Below are positions 12,401 to 20,722 of a DNA stretch of 60,000 nt, piece after piece. The position numbers and the translations under genes are program-made. Numbering within the stretch: the stretch's first letter is position 1; each line of letters begins with the position of its first letter. The DNA lies in the NCBI RefSeq assembly GCF_964204645.1, contig NC_134034.1, positions 2,266,072 through 2,326,071 on the forward strand. Direction: 5' to 3'. The notes beneath the pieces are model-generated. The model did no database searches, was not told the origin of the DNA, and was given only the letters and a program-made list of their open reading frames with translations. The DNA is from Tubulanus polymorphus (lineage: Eukaryota > Nemertea > Palaeonemertea > Tubulaniformes > Tubulanidae).

Positions 12401-15400
12401 ACAGATACAAGTCGCTGTGTAACTGATCAAACCCGGAAATACATCAATAACACATACCAACGATATTCTAACTGGATGGAAAAAGCGACGATTCTGAACA
12501 CATATGCTGCTAGTAGATCTTGTATCGAATGTGCCGCTATATGTAGTCGCGATAATGATTGCATAGGGATCACGTGTAAGCGCACTTCCGGTCAGTTTAA
12601 GTGTAAACTATACGCGGCAGTTACAGACAGTTCTGCGCAGCCGCAAACAGCGACAAACAATCAAATTGGTATTTCCTTCTATCAGAGAAATTGCTGAATA
12701 AACTCTACTTAAACAGGGAGTCCGCGCTAACAGAATATTCTCCCTTGTGGTGCATGAAGCTATATTTTAACACTCAGACAATTTACGCGGCGTTTGGAGG
12801 GGAATATTTCAGATATGAACAGATAATGTTTCGGGATTAATGTTGAAATCAGCTCCGACAGAGGGCGTGATAGTGATAGCAGGATCTAACATTCGTTAAT
12901 GTAGTCCAGGAGCAGGTCTCGAGTGAAAATTTCATGTTAGAGCTTGGCACCGAACATTTTCTGAATCTATGGAACTTGTCGTTACAGAAAAGTTTTGGTG
13001 CCATTTTTTCATTGTTGATTTGGTTGCCATGACAACCATTTCTACTTAGCCAGTGGCCATAATTTTGCCCAATTGGAGCAAGCAAGAAATGAAAATGCTC
13101 TCACGGAAAGAACATTTTTATTATAATTTAAACTGTATCTTAACAATAAATAGCCATTTATTCTTATTCTACAGCTGTTAATCATACAAGATGCAGGAAA
13201 GGTACCGAAAAATCACAGCATTTTTGCTTTTTGGCCCATTTTTTGCTCTTATTTGCTCTGTTGTCATTGCATTGTTACATGGAAATTATACAATAATACC
13301 TATCTGTCTAGTGTCATTTTATAAGATGGAGTTAAGCTATTATTCTCGACCATGGGTAACAATGACAATAGAAAGTTACCATGGCAACGGAAGCTTAGGA
13401 ATGATTAGGAAACGATTTTGCAGCTGTTTTTTTGGTTTAATAAAATCCGTCCGTAAAATGATTGAATGATTTTTTTTGAAGTATTTTGGACCCGGAGAAC
13501 GTAAAGAGACAATGTTTAAATTTGACAATCAACGCCCACGAATTCCGAAAAAAGTATCTCTTTGGGTAAAAAATGTGCTCTTATTCCCATTACTTTTTCA
13601 ACAAAAAGAAATATAGTTTTTGTTGTGTCCATTGTAATCTTCGATATTATGATCTGCAAAAGGTATTTTTCTCAATTTCTTTTCATCATTTGAATACTAT
13701 TCAATGTTACAATATTTTCATGCCTGGTTATATTCCTGCAATCCTAGTATATAATTATAATATCGTAATTTTTCCTCTTGCCTCTGTTCTAAAATACCGC
13801 GTATGGACTTCGATTATGGAACCCTCGACGGGGGATTAGAAAACTGCGAGAGTCTGACATGTAAATCACTTATAGTATGTCCTTACCAATTTGGCGTAAT
13901 GATGTTGACAAATCACACGTCTGCTAAAAAGCCCTTTCGACTGGCGCAAAGTTTTCATAGTTGCATTGTTTATGTGCACCGTCTGTCATATGGAGTGTCG
14001 TCTGCATAGAATAGAGCCTTCTTCAATTGACCTCTTGATGATAAAGAAAGGGGCTCAACTTAACATACACGGCTTGCTGAAACTAGAATTGTATTGAGCT
14101 GGCAGCTACTAGTTGTCTATACGTCGTATGCCCGATCCACAGGACTGGTTTGAGATGCTTATCCTGACGGGAACAACTCGAGTAAGGTAAATGAATAAAT
14201 AGGGATTTCTCGATGACTGTAAGCGAATGACCGCGAGCTACCACGCCGCGCCAGTGAAATCAAATGATGGAGGAAAAAGACAGAATTAAACGGCTTAGGT
14301 GCAGGCCTCGTGTCTCCGATACTTAATGAAGTGACCGTCAGTCACGAGACAATAATCTATCCTACAATTTTTGCTCTCGCTCGCCACAAGTTGTTGTCGT
14401 ACTGCACACTAGCGACGCCTAGTGGATCCTCACTTGCCACAAGTAATAATCCTCCATTGCCGCAGTAGTTGATGTTTTAATGCGCGCTAGCGACACCTGG
14501 TGGATCCTCACTTTCCACAAGCGGAATCCTCTATAGCTGAAGTGGTTGGTGACCTTCTGCACACTAGTGACACCTAGTGGATCCTCGATCACCTGCCACC
14601 AAATGGAATCCTCTGTTACTGCAGTAGTTGATGTCCTACTAGCGATACCTGGTATCTTTTCTTGCCAAACATGGAATCACATATGGCCACAGTATTTGAA
14701 TTTCTACTGGCACACTAGCGACACCTGGTGGATCCTCACCAGCCACCCAGTGGAATTCTATTTCAACAAACGCTCGTTACCAAGAAATACAATTGAGTCA
14801 AATCGATATTTCAATCGTTCGTATTGTTTTTTTGTTTCAAACGAAGTGAAATCGATGCTACGCGGACAATAGAGGAGTGGTCTAAACCTGCACTCAGCGC
14901 GAGGACGTGAAGTTTACTTCGCACAAGAGAGAATCGGAAGTGTATCTCGTGTGCAACGCATCGCAGGACCGTAGAACGTGAAAAAACCCAATATTTGAAC
15001 AGTAAGCTATTGGAAACTGTCAACATCGGATGCGTCGGTCATAAATTCTTCTGTATCTTTATTTTGTATGGATTTTACTGCGATGCGCAGAATGGGAATC
15101 GCGACTTCTGCAAGGATATTTTTGCTGGTGACGACATTTTGTAAGTTTTTCTATTTACATCCCACATACTCAGTTGTGTAATACTATTCGCGCCTCTCGT
15201 TTATTGAACACCGTTTCGAAAGACTTTTTCTGCTTAAATTCGGTACAGTTTTCTATCAAATCGTTCAAGTCGCAATAAAAACGATAAATAGCGGAACCTC
15301 ATTAAATCGAACTGTAACCGAGACAAAGTATCTATTTTGTTTTTATTCGATTTTCCGATATTAACACTTAACATATCTAATGTTCTGCATTTTTAATATC

Positions 15401-18400
15401 ACAGGTTCATTATTTCGTTTTAATAAGTTCATTATTTCCTTGATAGGTTCATTATTTCCTTTGATATCCTCTGCATTGATAACCCGTATTTATATCGGCA
15501 AATCAACGGCTGCACTTTTGCTGCCAGTAGCCACTGCGCGGTACACTTTTGGGAATTCGCACCTGTTAGGAGGACTGCGATTCAGTTGACCTTGGAATCT
15601 ACGGCAGTTTCAAAGAAAAAATTTATGTAATAATGGGGATATAGAAACTACTGGGATATGTGGCATTGTCAAACATAAAATTTACATAGTAATGGAGATA
15701 TAGAAACTACTGGGATATGTGGCATTGTCAAACATAAAATTTACATAGTAATGGAGATATAGAAACTATCGGGAAATGTGGCATTGTCAAACATAAAATC
15801 TACATAGTAATGGAGATATAGAAACTATCGGGAAATGTGGCATTGTCAAACATAAAATTTACATAGTAATGGAGATTTGTCATGTTTGACCACATCGCAA
15901 AATGGCCCCGTAACGTGGCAAAAATGACCAATTCTACCAACATCTTTATATCTTAACTCCCAGTTGCGATGTTTCAACCCGACGTTGCTCTGGTGAATGT
16001 GGCTTTGGACAGACCGACTGACCAGTGTTTTACCAATGGTGACCATAATTCGTCGTTCGCAGTGGATGGAGACCGGAAGGGAACATCAACTCACACGTCA
16101 GGTTGGCCTGGACCCGGTCCAACTTGGTGGAAAGTCGATCTGGATTTTGTATACAATGTAACTAGTGTTATACTAGTTAATCGCAATCGATTTGGTAATT
16201 TATTTACATCTTTCGGCCCAGGGATAGATAAACCAGAGCGTAGAGGCCTGGTACGAATCAATGAATCTATGCCGTCCTCGGCATTCGAACCCATTAACAT
16301 ATGGAATTAGAATGTCCAAAAATTAAATGAAATGTCAAACGTCTAGGGCCTGGGTCTATTATTACCTATATAGAAAGTTCGAGCGCATGCATGCCGAGTA
16401 AACTATCGCAAGTTACAAAATTGTGGTTATGTAATTATTTCTGATGTCTTTTCGAACTAGTTGATACATAATGAAGGCAGATTGACTGAATAATAACGCA
16501 ATAATGACCTAAATCATCGCAATATCAATATGCGTGACGATATTTCTGCTGAATACTGATTAAGTGTTTGTATAATTTTCAGTGAATCGTCTGCGAGAAT
16601 TCAAAATTCTGGTCACCACCTGCGAGTCTCCGCCGAACATGAATCTATCAAATATTCGTCGGGATGTAATTTGTGCCGAACAGGAAGAGAGCATGGGACA
16701 AGTTAATACGAAGGAGTTCTTCTGTCCTAGTAACCTCACCGGTAATAGGATTATCGTCACGAAACCGTTCTCAACGGACGCTTTGACCTTGCGTGAAGTG
16801 GAGGTTTACGGTAAGGGAAACATCGTCTCTGGAGAATAGAACTTCGGGAGAATTTGAGGAAAAAACCACGTTATTTATGTTTACAGGATATGAATTGTCC
16901 TTAGTAGAATGTACAACTACCGCAGTACCAAGTACTACTACAACTACCACAGAACCAAGTACCACTACAACTACCGCTGAACCAAGTACCACTACAACTA
17001 CCGCAGTACCAAGTACAACTACCACTACCGCAGTACCAAGTACCACTACATCTACCGCAGTACCAAGTGCCACTACAACTACCGCTGAACCAAGTACAAC
17101 TACCACTACCGCAGTACCAAGTACTACTACAACTACCGCAGTACCAAGTACCACTACAACAACCACAGAACCAAGTACCACTACAACTACCGCAAAACCA
17201 AGTACCACTACATCTACCGCAGTACCAAGTACCACTGCAACTACCGCAGTACCAAGTACCACTACATCTACCGCAGTACCAAGTACCACTACAACTACCG
17301 CAGTACCAAGTACCACTACAACTACCGCAGTACCAAGTACCACTACATCTACCGCAGTACCAAGTACCACCACAACTATGGTGATTAGCAAGTATCAACG
17401 GATTGATTCTAACGACGCATCGATTCTGCAGGCAGTTCAAATTTGTAGATCTCGGATCGAATGCGCCGTCTTATGTAGCCGTAACACTGACTGTACAGGG
17501 GTCACGTGTAAGCGCACTTCCGGTCAGTTGAAGTGTCAACCGTACACAGCAGTTACACGCAGCTTTGTGCAGCCGCAAACAGCGACAAACATTCAGAATG
17601 AGATGTCATTCTACAAGAAACAATGCTAACTCTACCGAAAGAGGGCGTTACAGCTTACATCATACATTACCTTTATGCTTGTAACTAAGCAAAAACACTA
17701 CATCCGATTTCTACATGATAGGCGGATATTACAACACGCCACCTAGCGCAGGGATATTGAACTGAGACCCGCAATGCAAGCGATATGCTCGATGCGCCAC
17801 CTAACGGATGGCAGTTGGATATTTGTGATGAGCTTTTCTGAGGAACACAAAATATCTAACACTTTTAAGGTTAATATGTTCTTATGTTCATGCCGTTCAA
17901 TGTACATACACGCGGGTAGATGAGGGAACACGGTGCCACTTTTTGACTGGTACCTTTTTCTTCGTGCACCTTTACTTTTGTTATGCTATTTCATTTTCTT
18001 AAGCCACAGTCAAAATGTTATCCAAAACATTTGTGAGCTTTATTGACATTTAAGTGCTTGTATCATATACGTGCATTATAAGAGTGTTTCTAGAAAATCT
18101 TCTCGATTTTTAGTGGAGATGATTATGATGATATTGAATAATAATCATTTGTCCTCGATTTACAATACGATTTCGTGCAAAAAAAGGAAACCAAAAAACC
18201 GCACAAAGGGGCACAATTATGAATATGGCCATTCATGGATAACTAGAGTATAATAAGCCTTAGTTTATAGTTGGTTATCGAAGTGTCAGCAGAAATCCTG
18301 AAGATAAAACTCGTCTCAGCATTCCCAAAATGGTCTAGGTTACCCATATATCACCGCAGTGGCGAATTCCTACCATGGTGATATCGCAGATGATGGTCGC

Positions 18401-20540
18401 TGGGCGCTGTGAGGAGCACTCTACTTTCAAGATCTTCACCCGACCCGAATTGAGGGTTCCCGGGGAAAGACTTTCAAAGAATCTTAAATAGTAATCAAAT
18501 ACTCACGCTATTGCGTCTATCATGTCCAAACCCATTTCTACGCAGCATTTCGCGTGGTCGGGCCTCTGGTCGGGTAACCCGCTAACGCAATAATAACAAT
18601 CGCCCAATATCTTTATTCGTAAACAATGGTTCTCCTGAAAATTTAAATTCCAATTTAAAAAATCTTAGTACCGAGTCCCACTACAAATACCGCAGTAAGT
18701 ACCACCAATACAACTAGGAAAACGCCGAGAGAAGAACCCAGAAAAGAATTATTTTCCTCGGCACATTTTCTGTGATTATAAAATCAAAAACCACTCTGTA
18801 CAAATTAAAAAAAAGATTAAAAACAAAATTTGCTCGATCGAAAATTGAAATAAAGATGGGACGAAATTTCGAAATCATCGTCTTAGTTTAATTCTTGATA
18901 AGTAAATTTTGTTTTTTTGACTTTTCGATGTGTAGAGGAATTCGACCTTATGTTCCGATGTTATGATTGCGACTATTCCAGTAGAACGGATTTCGTAGAT
19001 TTTATATCGGCGGAACGGTGTGTTTTCTATCGACCGTAGAGTGGCGCCCTCTTCGCGCCGGTTAAAATCGCGGTCGATTGAAAGATTAGACTTACCTCGG
19101 CGAGTTGGTCGAATCTGCCGAATAATTCGTTGAGTATTTTCACTAATTCCTGAGCCGTGCACTGAGACGACAGCGCGGTAAAACCGACGATGTCCGCGAA
19201 CAGAATACTGAAATATATGAAACCGTCGTTTCAGGTACGTCATTATCATGGGGGTTGTCTTACGGTCGTGTTTTAGAAATGTTTCAGTTCAAACGCATCT
19301 AAATTCTGGTTTTAGGATGATAGATATGGAGCCTTATCCGATTTAAGTTCTATAGCCAATCGGCGTAACAACTTGAGACCGGTCTCTTATTCATTATGGT
19401 TCTATAACCAATCTAACAACAATCTAATAGTCTTAGGGACGTATCTAGCAAGGGGCCGTTGCCCTTATTGCAAAATAGCTAAATATTTCTTTTTTTTTAC
19501 CCGATAGAACACTGGACCAGTTGCTCAAACGTTGTTTAATTCTAACCTGTCATTGAACTTAACGACTCACTGTTCCCTGATGAGTCGTTGATTAAACACA
19601 CCTTTGACGACTGGTGAGAATTATCGCTCAAATACTGTTTAAGGCTTAAACAACGTTTGAGCAACAACCCTAAAATTCATATGCCTGGTACGGCCCTGTC
19701 AGTCTAAACTCAGTTTGGTTCTACGGCCAATCTAGCAAATGAAATTGTCACAAAGACCAGTTCAAGATCATCTCTTTTCATTAGTTTTCGTGTTTGACTT
19801 TTAACCGGGGCCTGGATTTTTCAGATGGTCTCTTGACGGAGAAAGTATTGTTTCTTTATAAGTACAAATAAGTACCTTTAGGCTTTTGAATACTTCTCAT
19901 AGACATTTTGTAATTGTGTTCATGCAAAAATTTTCTAACCTGACGTTATTGTGTCTTTGGATGTAGATTTTATGGAAAATGCCTTCGTGCGGTCGTCGAA
20001 TATCGTGCTTCATTTCCATAGCGACGTGTTCGGGCAAAACGCTCAACAGTAACCTCTCCTGGAAATAGAAAATAGTAAAAGAAAAATTAAGGGGTAGGGG
20101 TAGGGGTAGAGGTCTTGCTTGCCCTCGGCTCTGATTGCAAACATCTTTTTGACCGGAACAATTATACATTGATAAGTATAGTTATCATTGTATTGTTACT
20201 ATGAATTACTGGTCCTGTGTGAGTCGAATGTGCACTACGTCATCAATAATGGCGTGGTTAAAAAAATTACAATGTGTTAATCGGAAAACTTAATCCTCAA
20301 AAGAATATTTCACTCGATTATCGTTAGATCGTTCAAGAGATTCGTTTTCGTTTTCACGAACATCCGCTAGATGGCAATGCGATCTCTCACCAGTTTCTCG
20401 TTCAAGTCTTCCATTTCCAGGCGTTGAGAAATGCACAGCCGCGTCTCGACGAAAGCCTTGTTCTGCGCATGATCGGTGACCCGGTGTATGAGCACCCCCG
20501 CGACGTTCACCGAAAAGAAAATGGCGGCGTTCGTGACGTA
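257..20540 (-). CDS. ADCY1: Transmembrane adenylyl cyclase, ADCY1/rutabaga type (partial, multi-exon)
   Basis: Makes cyclic AMP from ATP at the plasma membrane. Exons in protein order: 20540-20391, 20058-19940, 19207-19096, 18634-18507, 8422-8264, 7772-7631, 7036-6860, a probable short exon at 5729-5674, 4134-3993, 3449-3352, 2898-2814, 2592-2497, 2134-1869, 1109-989, 816-697, 403-257. With the short exon the total is 2118 nt (706 codons) and every phase joins. Order: last TM helix of cluster 1, C1a with both metal-binding Asp (LFADIVGF and ILGDCYYC), C1b with a calmodulin-type helix before [10 protein letters not shown] cluster 2, and start of C2a ([16 protein letters not shown]). The AEIPFSNV block is typical of ADCY1, which is Ca2+/calmodulin stimulated; such regulation here is inferred. 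The rest of C2a is off the left edge, and exons for the N-terminus and TM1-5 were not found. The largest intron, 8423-18506, contains two genes on the other strand. Confidence 0.93.
697..816 (-). CDS. ADCY1: Adenylyl cyclase exon: C2 linker helix
   Basis: Forty codons, reading [20 protein letters not shown] and then [12 protein letters not shown]. This is the conserved coupling helix and the LLPxHVAxHF motif that opens C2a. Donor gttcgt. Confidence 0.94.
989..1109 (-). CDS. ADCY1: Adenylyl cyclase exon: TM12 and entry to C2
   Basis: The exon reads [20 protein letters not shown] and then [19 protein letters not shown]. The last helix followed by xxRLDxLW is invariant in the family. One base completes the preceding Ser codon; the end is phase 0. 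Confidence 0.92.
1563..1635 (+). tRNA. tRNA-Arg (TCG)
   Basis: A 73-nt cloverleaf: acceptor stem GTCCGCG/CGCGGAC, D arm TGGCCTAATGGATAAGG, anticodon stem TCTGA/TCAGA with loop CTTCGAA (anticodon TCG), T arm with GGTTCGAGTCC, discriminator G. A run of T follows at once as the RNA polymerase III terminator. It lies in a cyclase intron on the opposite strand. Confidence 0.96.
1797..1866 (-). repeat. 77-bp hairpin repeat, single unit at a splice donor
   Basis: One unit in the minus orientation; its gcagtaggacatc end runs into the donor of the cyclase exon ending at 1869. Confidence 0.8.
1869..2134 (-). CDS. ADCY1: Adenylyl cyclase exon: extracellular loop, TM10-11
   Basis: The exon has an extracellular loop with N-glycosylation-type sequon NSTN, then [11 protein letters not shown] and two hydrophobic helices ([30 protein letters not shown]). 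The pattern Cys-x-(Y/H)-P-(E/Q)-Y before TM10 is typical of ADCY1/3/8. Its donor gtaagt merges directly into a copy of the dispersed 77-bp repeat. Confidence 0.9.
2205..2470 (+). repeat. Decayed copies of the 59-bp repeat
   Basis: Four to five spaced units with gggatgtagaaactactgg and acatttacataataatgggg, between two cyclase exons. Confidence 0.75.
2497..2592 (-). CDS. ADCY1: Adenylyl cyclase exon: TM9
   Basis: A 32-codon exon reading [20 protein letters not shown] and then [12 protein letters not shown], with acceptor ttttcag, donor gtaagt and phase 0 at both ends. Confidence 0.87.
2814..2898 (-). CDS. ADCY1: Adenylyl cyclase exon: TM8
   Basis: A 28-codon hydrophobic exon ([20 protein letters not shown], then LVLAAKLR) between acceptor tttcag and donor gtaagt, in phase with both neighbours. 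Confidence 0.87.
3131..3277. mobile_element. Fold-back element, CAGGGGCC-AGTTGCA family
   Basis: A 147-bp palindrome-like unit with ends cctggggccggttgcatagt and gactgtgcaactggcccctgg. The interior repeats taagaccagtctaag. No coding capacity; it behaves like a MITE. It sits in a cyclase intron. Confidence 0.8.
3352..3449 (-). CDS. ADCY1: Adenylyl cyclase exon: TM7
   Basis: The exon reads [20 protein letters not shown] and then [12 protein letters not shown], the first helix of the second membrane cluster. It ends in phase 2 (AG) and joins the G that opens the next exon. Confidence 0.88.
3993..4134 (-). CDS. ADCY1: Adenylyl cyclase exon: C1b to TM7 linker
   Basis: The exon reads [20 protein letters not shown] and then [16 protein letters not shown]. 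It corresponds to the RVNRYI...DLNFFTLKYKH segment preceding the second membrane cluster of ADCY1. Acceptor gtag, donor gtaacg. Confidence 0.88.
4263..4372 (-). repeat. tRNA-derived SINE-like fragment
   Basis: On the minus strand: ttagcacggtagtcgaatat (A-box-like) and, 40 bp on, gatgccaccgggttcgaatc (B box). No cloverleaf forms. Same family as 11160, 11433 and 48180. Confidence 0.55.
4668..4985 (+). repeat. 77-bp hairpin repeat array
   Basis: Four units; ggtgtcgc starts at 4781, 4857 and 4934 (period 76-77). Confidence 0.9.
5674..5729 (-). CDS. ADCY1: Adenylyl cyclase, probable short linker exon in C1b
   Basis: The exon at 6860 ends in phase 0 but the one at 4134 needs two bases from upstream, so an exon of length 2 modulo 3 is missing. 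On the minus strand here, acceptor ttatttcag opens a frame starting [12 protein letters not shown]. It can end in the right phase at a gtttttat donor (exon 5674-5729) or at gttaaa (exon 5695-5729). The composition resembles the ADCY1 C1b linker. The site is inferred from phase. Confidence 0.5.
6860..7036 (-). CDS. ADCY1: Adenylyl cyclase exon: C1b with calmodulin-binding-type helix
   Basis: The exon encodes 59 residues: a basic Ser-rich start, the cationic amphipathic stretch [18 protein letters not shown], then NAEIPFSNV. In vertebrate ADCY1 the calmodulin-binding helix of C1b sits in this place, directly before AEIPFSNV. This exon is the main reason for choosing ADCY1/rutabaga over other isoforms. 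Donor is gtaggt. Confidence 0.9.
7255..7610. mobile_element. Decayed fold-back element with internal expansion
   Basis: Five or so degenerate units of about 65 bp (ttaagaccagtctaagctca ... tctatagccaatctaacaa) correspond to the interior of the family at 3131. Terminal blocks are lost, so the interior seems to have expanded in tandem. Confidence 0.6.
7631..7772 (-). CDS. ADCY1: Adenylyl cyclase exon: end of C1a
   Basis: The exon reads [20 protein letters not shown], then [20 protein letters not shown], which matches the C-terminal strands of C1a in ADCY1-type enzymes. It is in phase with both neighbours, with donor gtaag just below 7631. Confidence 0.94.
7860..8150 (+). repeat. 77-bp hairpin repeat array
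   Basis: Four diverged units between two cyclase exons; the last carries cctgtacgtggcaagtgggg. Confidence 0.85.
8264..8422 (-). CDS. ADCY1: Adenylyl cyclase exon: late C1a
   Basis: The exon reads [17 protein letters not shown], then [20 protein letters not shown], a near-textbook C1a segment. It starts with one base completing the Ala codon begun at 18507 and ends in phase 2 (CCC GG) at donor gtaatc. Confidence 0.95.
8681..9070 (+). repeat. GCATT pentanucleotide microsatellite
   Basis: Starts with GTATT units and a few variants, then 67 perfect GCATT units (8736-9070). Because the unit is 5 nt and lacks a stop in any frame, long spurious open frames appear on both strands. It lies in the cyclase intron 8423-18506. 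Confidence 0.98.
9117..9255. mobile_element. Fold-back element, GGTTGCTCAAA subtype
   Basis: Ends cctgggaccggttgctcaaa and catttgagcaacttgtccctgg form an inverted repeat around about 95 bp. It starts 40 bp after the GCATT satellite. Confidence 0.65.
9470..9660 (-). repeat. 77-bp hairpin repeat, fragments
   Basis: One unit (9470-9535) and a partial gaaatcctcgattgccgcag near 9630. Confidence 0.7.
10176..12697 (+). CDS. Secreted fucolectin-domain / mucin / PAN-like protein, copy 1
   Basis: Exons 10176-10248, 10708-10941, 11593-11820, 11901-12697 (1332 nt, 443 aa), all joins phase 1. Exon 1 is a signal peptide ([20 protein letters not shown]). Exons 2-3 form one fucolectin/tachylectin-4 (F-type lectin) domain at residues ~25-178: [35 protein letters not shown], ending in LCEVEVYG, the usual end of the fold. 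The canonical fucose motif (His, then Arg-x-Asp-Arg/Lys) is not evident, so sugar specificity is unknown. Next comes a 9-residue Thr-rich mucin repeat (EPSTTTTTA type) to ~residue 343, likely O-glycosylated, then a Cys-rich end ([24 protein letters not shown]) resembling a PAN/apple module. A glycan-binding mucus or immune role is inferred. AATAAA overlaps the stop region. The gene lies antisense inside a cyclase intron, with its paralogue 2.4 kb downstream. Confidence 0.88.
11160..11515. repeat. Inverted pair of tRNA-derived SINE-like units
   Basis: The left arm (gggactcgaacctgatggca, 11178) and right arm (tgccatcaggttcgaatccc, 11468) are complementary, as are gcgcaggtacatgcgcag and ctgcgcatgtatctgcgc further in. 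It forms a 355-bp fold-back in the second intron of lectin copy 1. Confidence 0.65.
11925..12394 (+). repeat. Coding 27-bp mucin minisatellite, copy 1
   Basis: About 17 imperfect 27-bp units encode Glu/Val/Gly-Pro-Ser-Thr5-Ala/Thr in the sense frame. The antisense strand is also open (Val/Gly rich), a by-product of the repeat. It is polymorphism-prone, and unit order differs from copy 2. Confidence 0.9.
12703..15067. other. Spacer between the lectin paralogues
   Basis: AT-rich, with short unsupported open frames only. Near 13350 there is a small palindromic pair (ccatgggtaacaatg / agttaccatgg). The 77-bp array fills 14390-14765. No further lectin exon was found. Confidence 0.6.
14390..14765 (-). 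repeat. 77-bp hairpin repeat array
   Basis: Five units, cacactagcgacacctggtg + gatcctcacttgccac, between the two lectin genes. Confidence 0.9.
15068..17629 (+). CDS. Secreted fucolectin-domain / mucin / PAN-like protein, copy 2
   Basis: Exons 15068-15140, 15964-16194, 16583-16810, 16887-17629 (1275 nt, 424 aa). Exons 1 and 3 have exactly the lengths of copy 1 (73 and 228 nt) and all introns are phase 1. Signal peptide is in exon 1 (in-frame Met at residues 1, 6 and 9; the true start is uncertain). The fucolectin domain reads [25 protein letters not shown] and VTSVILVNR, but ends LREVEVYG: the domain's usual last Cys is Arg here. The mucin repeat is mostly VPSTTTTTA and TSTAVPS rather than EPSTTTTTA. 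The C-terminus ([23 protein letters not shown], ending KKQC) matches copy 1 but lacks its first ~25 residues. It is a tandem duplicate nested antisense in the cyclase intron. Function is inferred as for copy 1. Confidence 0.87.
15613..15873 (+). repeat. 59-bp tandem repeat
   Basis: Four to five units (aatggagatatagaaactac, tggcattgtcaaacataaaa, tttacatagt) in the first intron of lectin copy 2; the last unit ends 90 bp before the exon at 15964. Confidence 0.9.
16911..17382 (+). repeat. Coding 27-bp mucin minisatellite, copy 2
   Basis: About 17 units of 27 bp encode mostly Val-Pro-Ser-Thr5-Ala with Thr-Ser-Thr variants. It is more homogeneous than copy 1, which suggests recent homogenisation. 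Confidence 0.9.
18507..18634 (-). CDS. ADCY1: Adenylyl cyclase exon: C1a second metal-binding Asp
   Basis: The exon reads [20 protein letters not shown] and then [16 protein letters not shown]. The Asp of ILGDCYYC is the second metal ligand, so the C1 half keeps its catalytic residues. It ends in phase 2 before the 10-kb intron that hosts the two lectin genes. Confidence 0.95.
18666..18720 (+). pseudogene. Remnant of the mucin repeat
   Basis: The stretch reads accgagtcccactacaaata then ccgcagtaagtaccacca, recognisably two decayed units of the 27-bp mucin repeat. It lies about 30 bp beyond the cyclase exon ending at 18634, a kilobase downstream of lectin copy 2. No other domain is visible beside it, so it is probably the scar of a third copy or a misplaced repeat. 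Confidence 0.55.
19096..19207 (-). CDS. ADCY1: Adenylyl cyclase exon: C1a first metal-binding Asp
   Basis: The exon reads [20 protein letters not shown] and continues to the [13 protein letters not shown] helix. The Asp in FADIVGF is the first catalytic metal ligand of class III cyclases. The acceptor cag lies just above 19207 and the donor gtaag just below 19096. Confidence 0.95.
19511..19671. mobile_element. Fold-back element, GTTGCTCAAA subtype
   Basis: Ends ccagttgctcaaacgttgtt and aacaacgtttgagcaac are complementary. Fragments of the taagaccagtctaag family flank it on both sides (about 19338-19440 and 19690-19760). Confidence 0.65.
19940..20058 (-). CDS. ADCY1: Adenylyl cyclase exon: start of C1a
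   Basis: The exon reads [17 protein letters not shown] and later [12 protein letters not shown], the hallmark entry into the C1a catalytic domain. It ends in phase 2 at donor gttaga; the split Ser codon is completed by the next exon. Confidence 0.93.
20391..20540 (-). CDS. ADCY1: Adenylyl cyclase exon: last helix of TM cluster 1 and S-helix
   Basis: Fifty codons, phase 0 at both ends, with acceptor cag just above 20540 and donor gtgaga just below 20391. It reads a hydrophobic stretch ([15 protein letters not shown]) and then the signalling helix leading to C1a ([11 protein letters not shown]). This matches the end of the first six-helix cluster in the family. It is the most 5' exon I can identify. 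Confidence 0.9.
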
Positions 20541-20617
20541 CTGAAAAATATAACGAGTCGGAAATGTTTTAGAATAAAGTCAAAATCAAGATTTGTACAA
20601 ATATTTTTAATAGCACT

Positions 20618-20722
20618 AATTCGTGTTTGGATTCGTGTTCGTGTTACTGGCTGTATCAATGATTGTGTTTGTGTACGTGCCCGTGTCCGTGTTCGTGTCC
20701 GAGTCCGCGTCCGTATTCGTTT
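20618..20722 (+). repeat. Degenerate GTGTTC/GTGTCC hexamer repeat
   Basis: Runs of gtgttcgtgttactg, gtgcccgtgtccgtgttcg and gtccgagtccgcgtccg upstream of the most 5' cyclase exon. Confidence 0.7.

Noticed and set aside
13191-13469. 92-codon plus-strand frame with one hydrophobic helix between the lectin genes
   Set aside because: AT-rich spacer with no family match or promoter.
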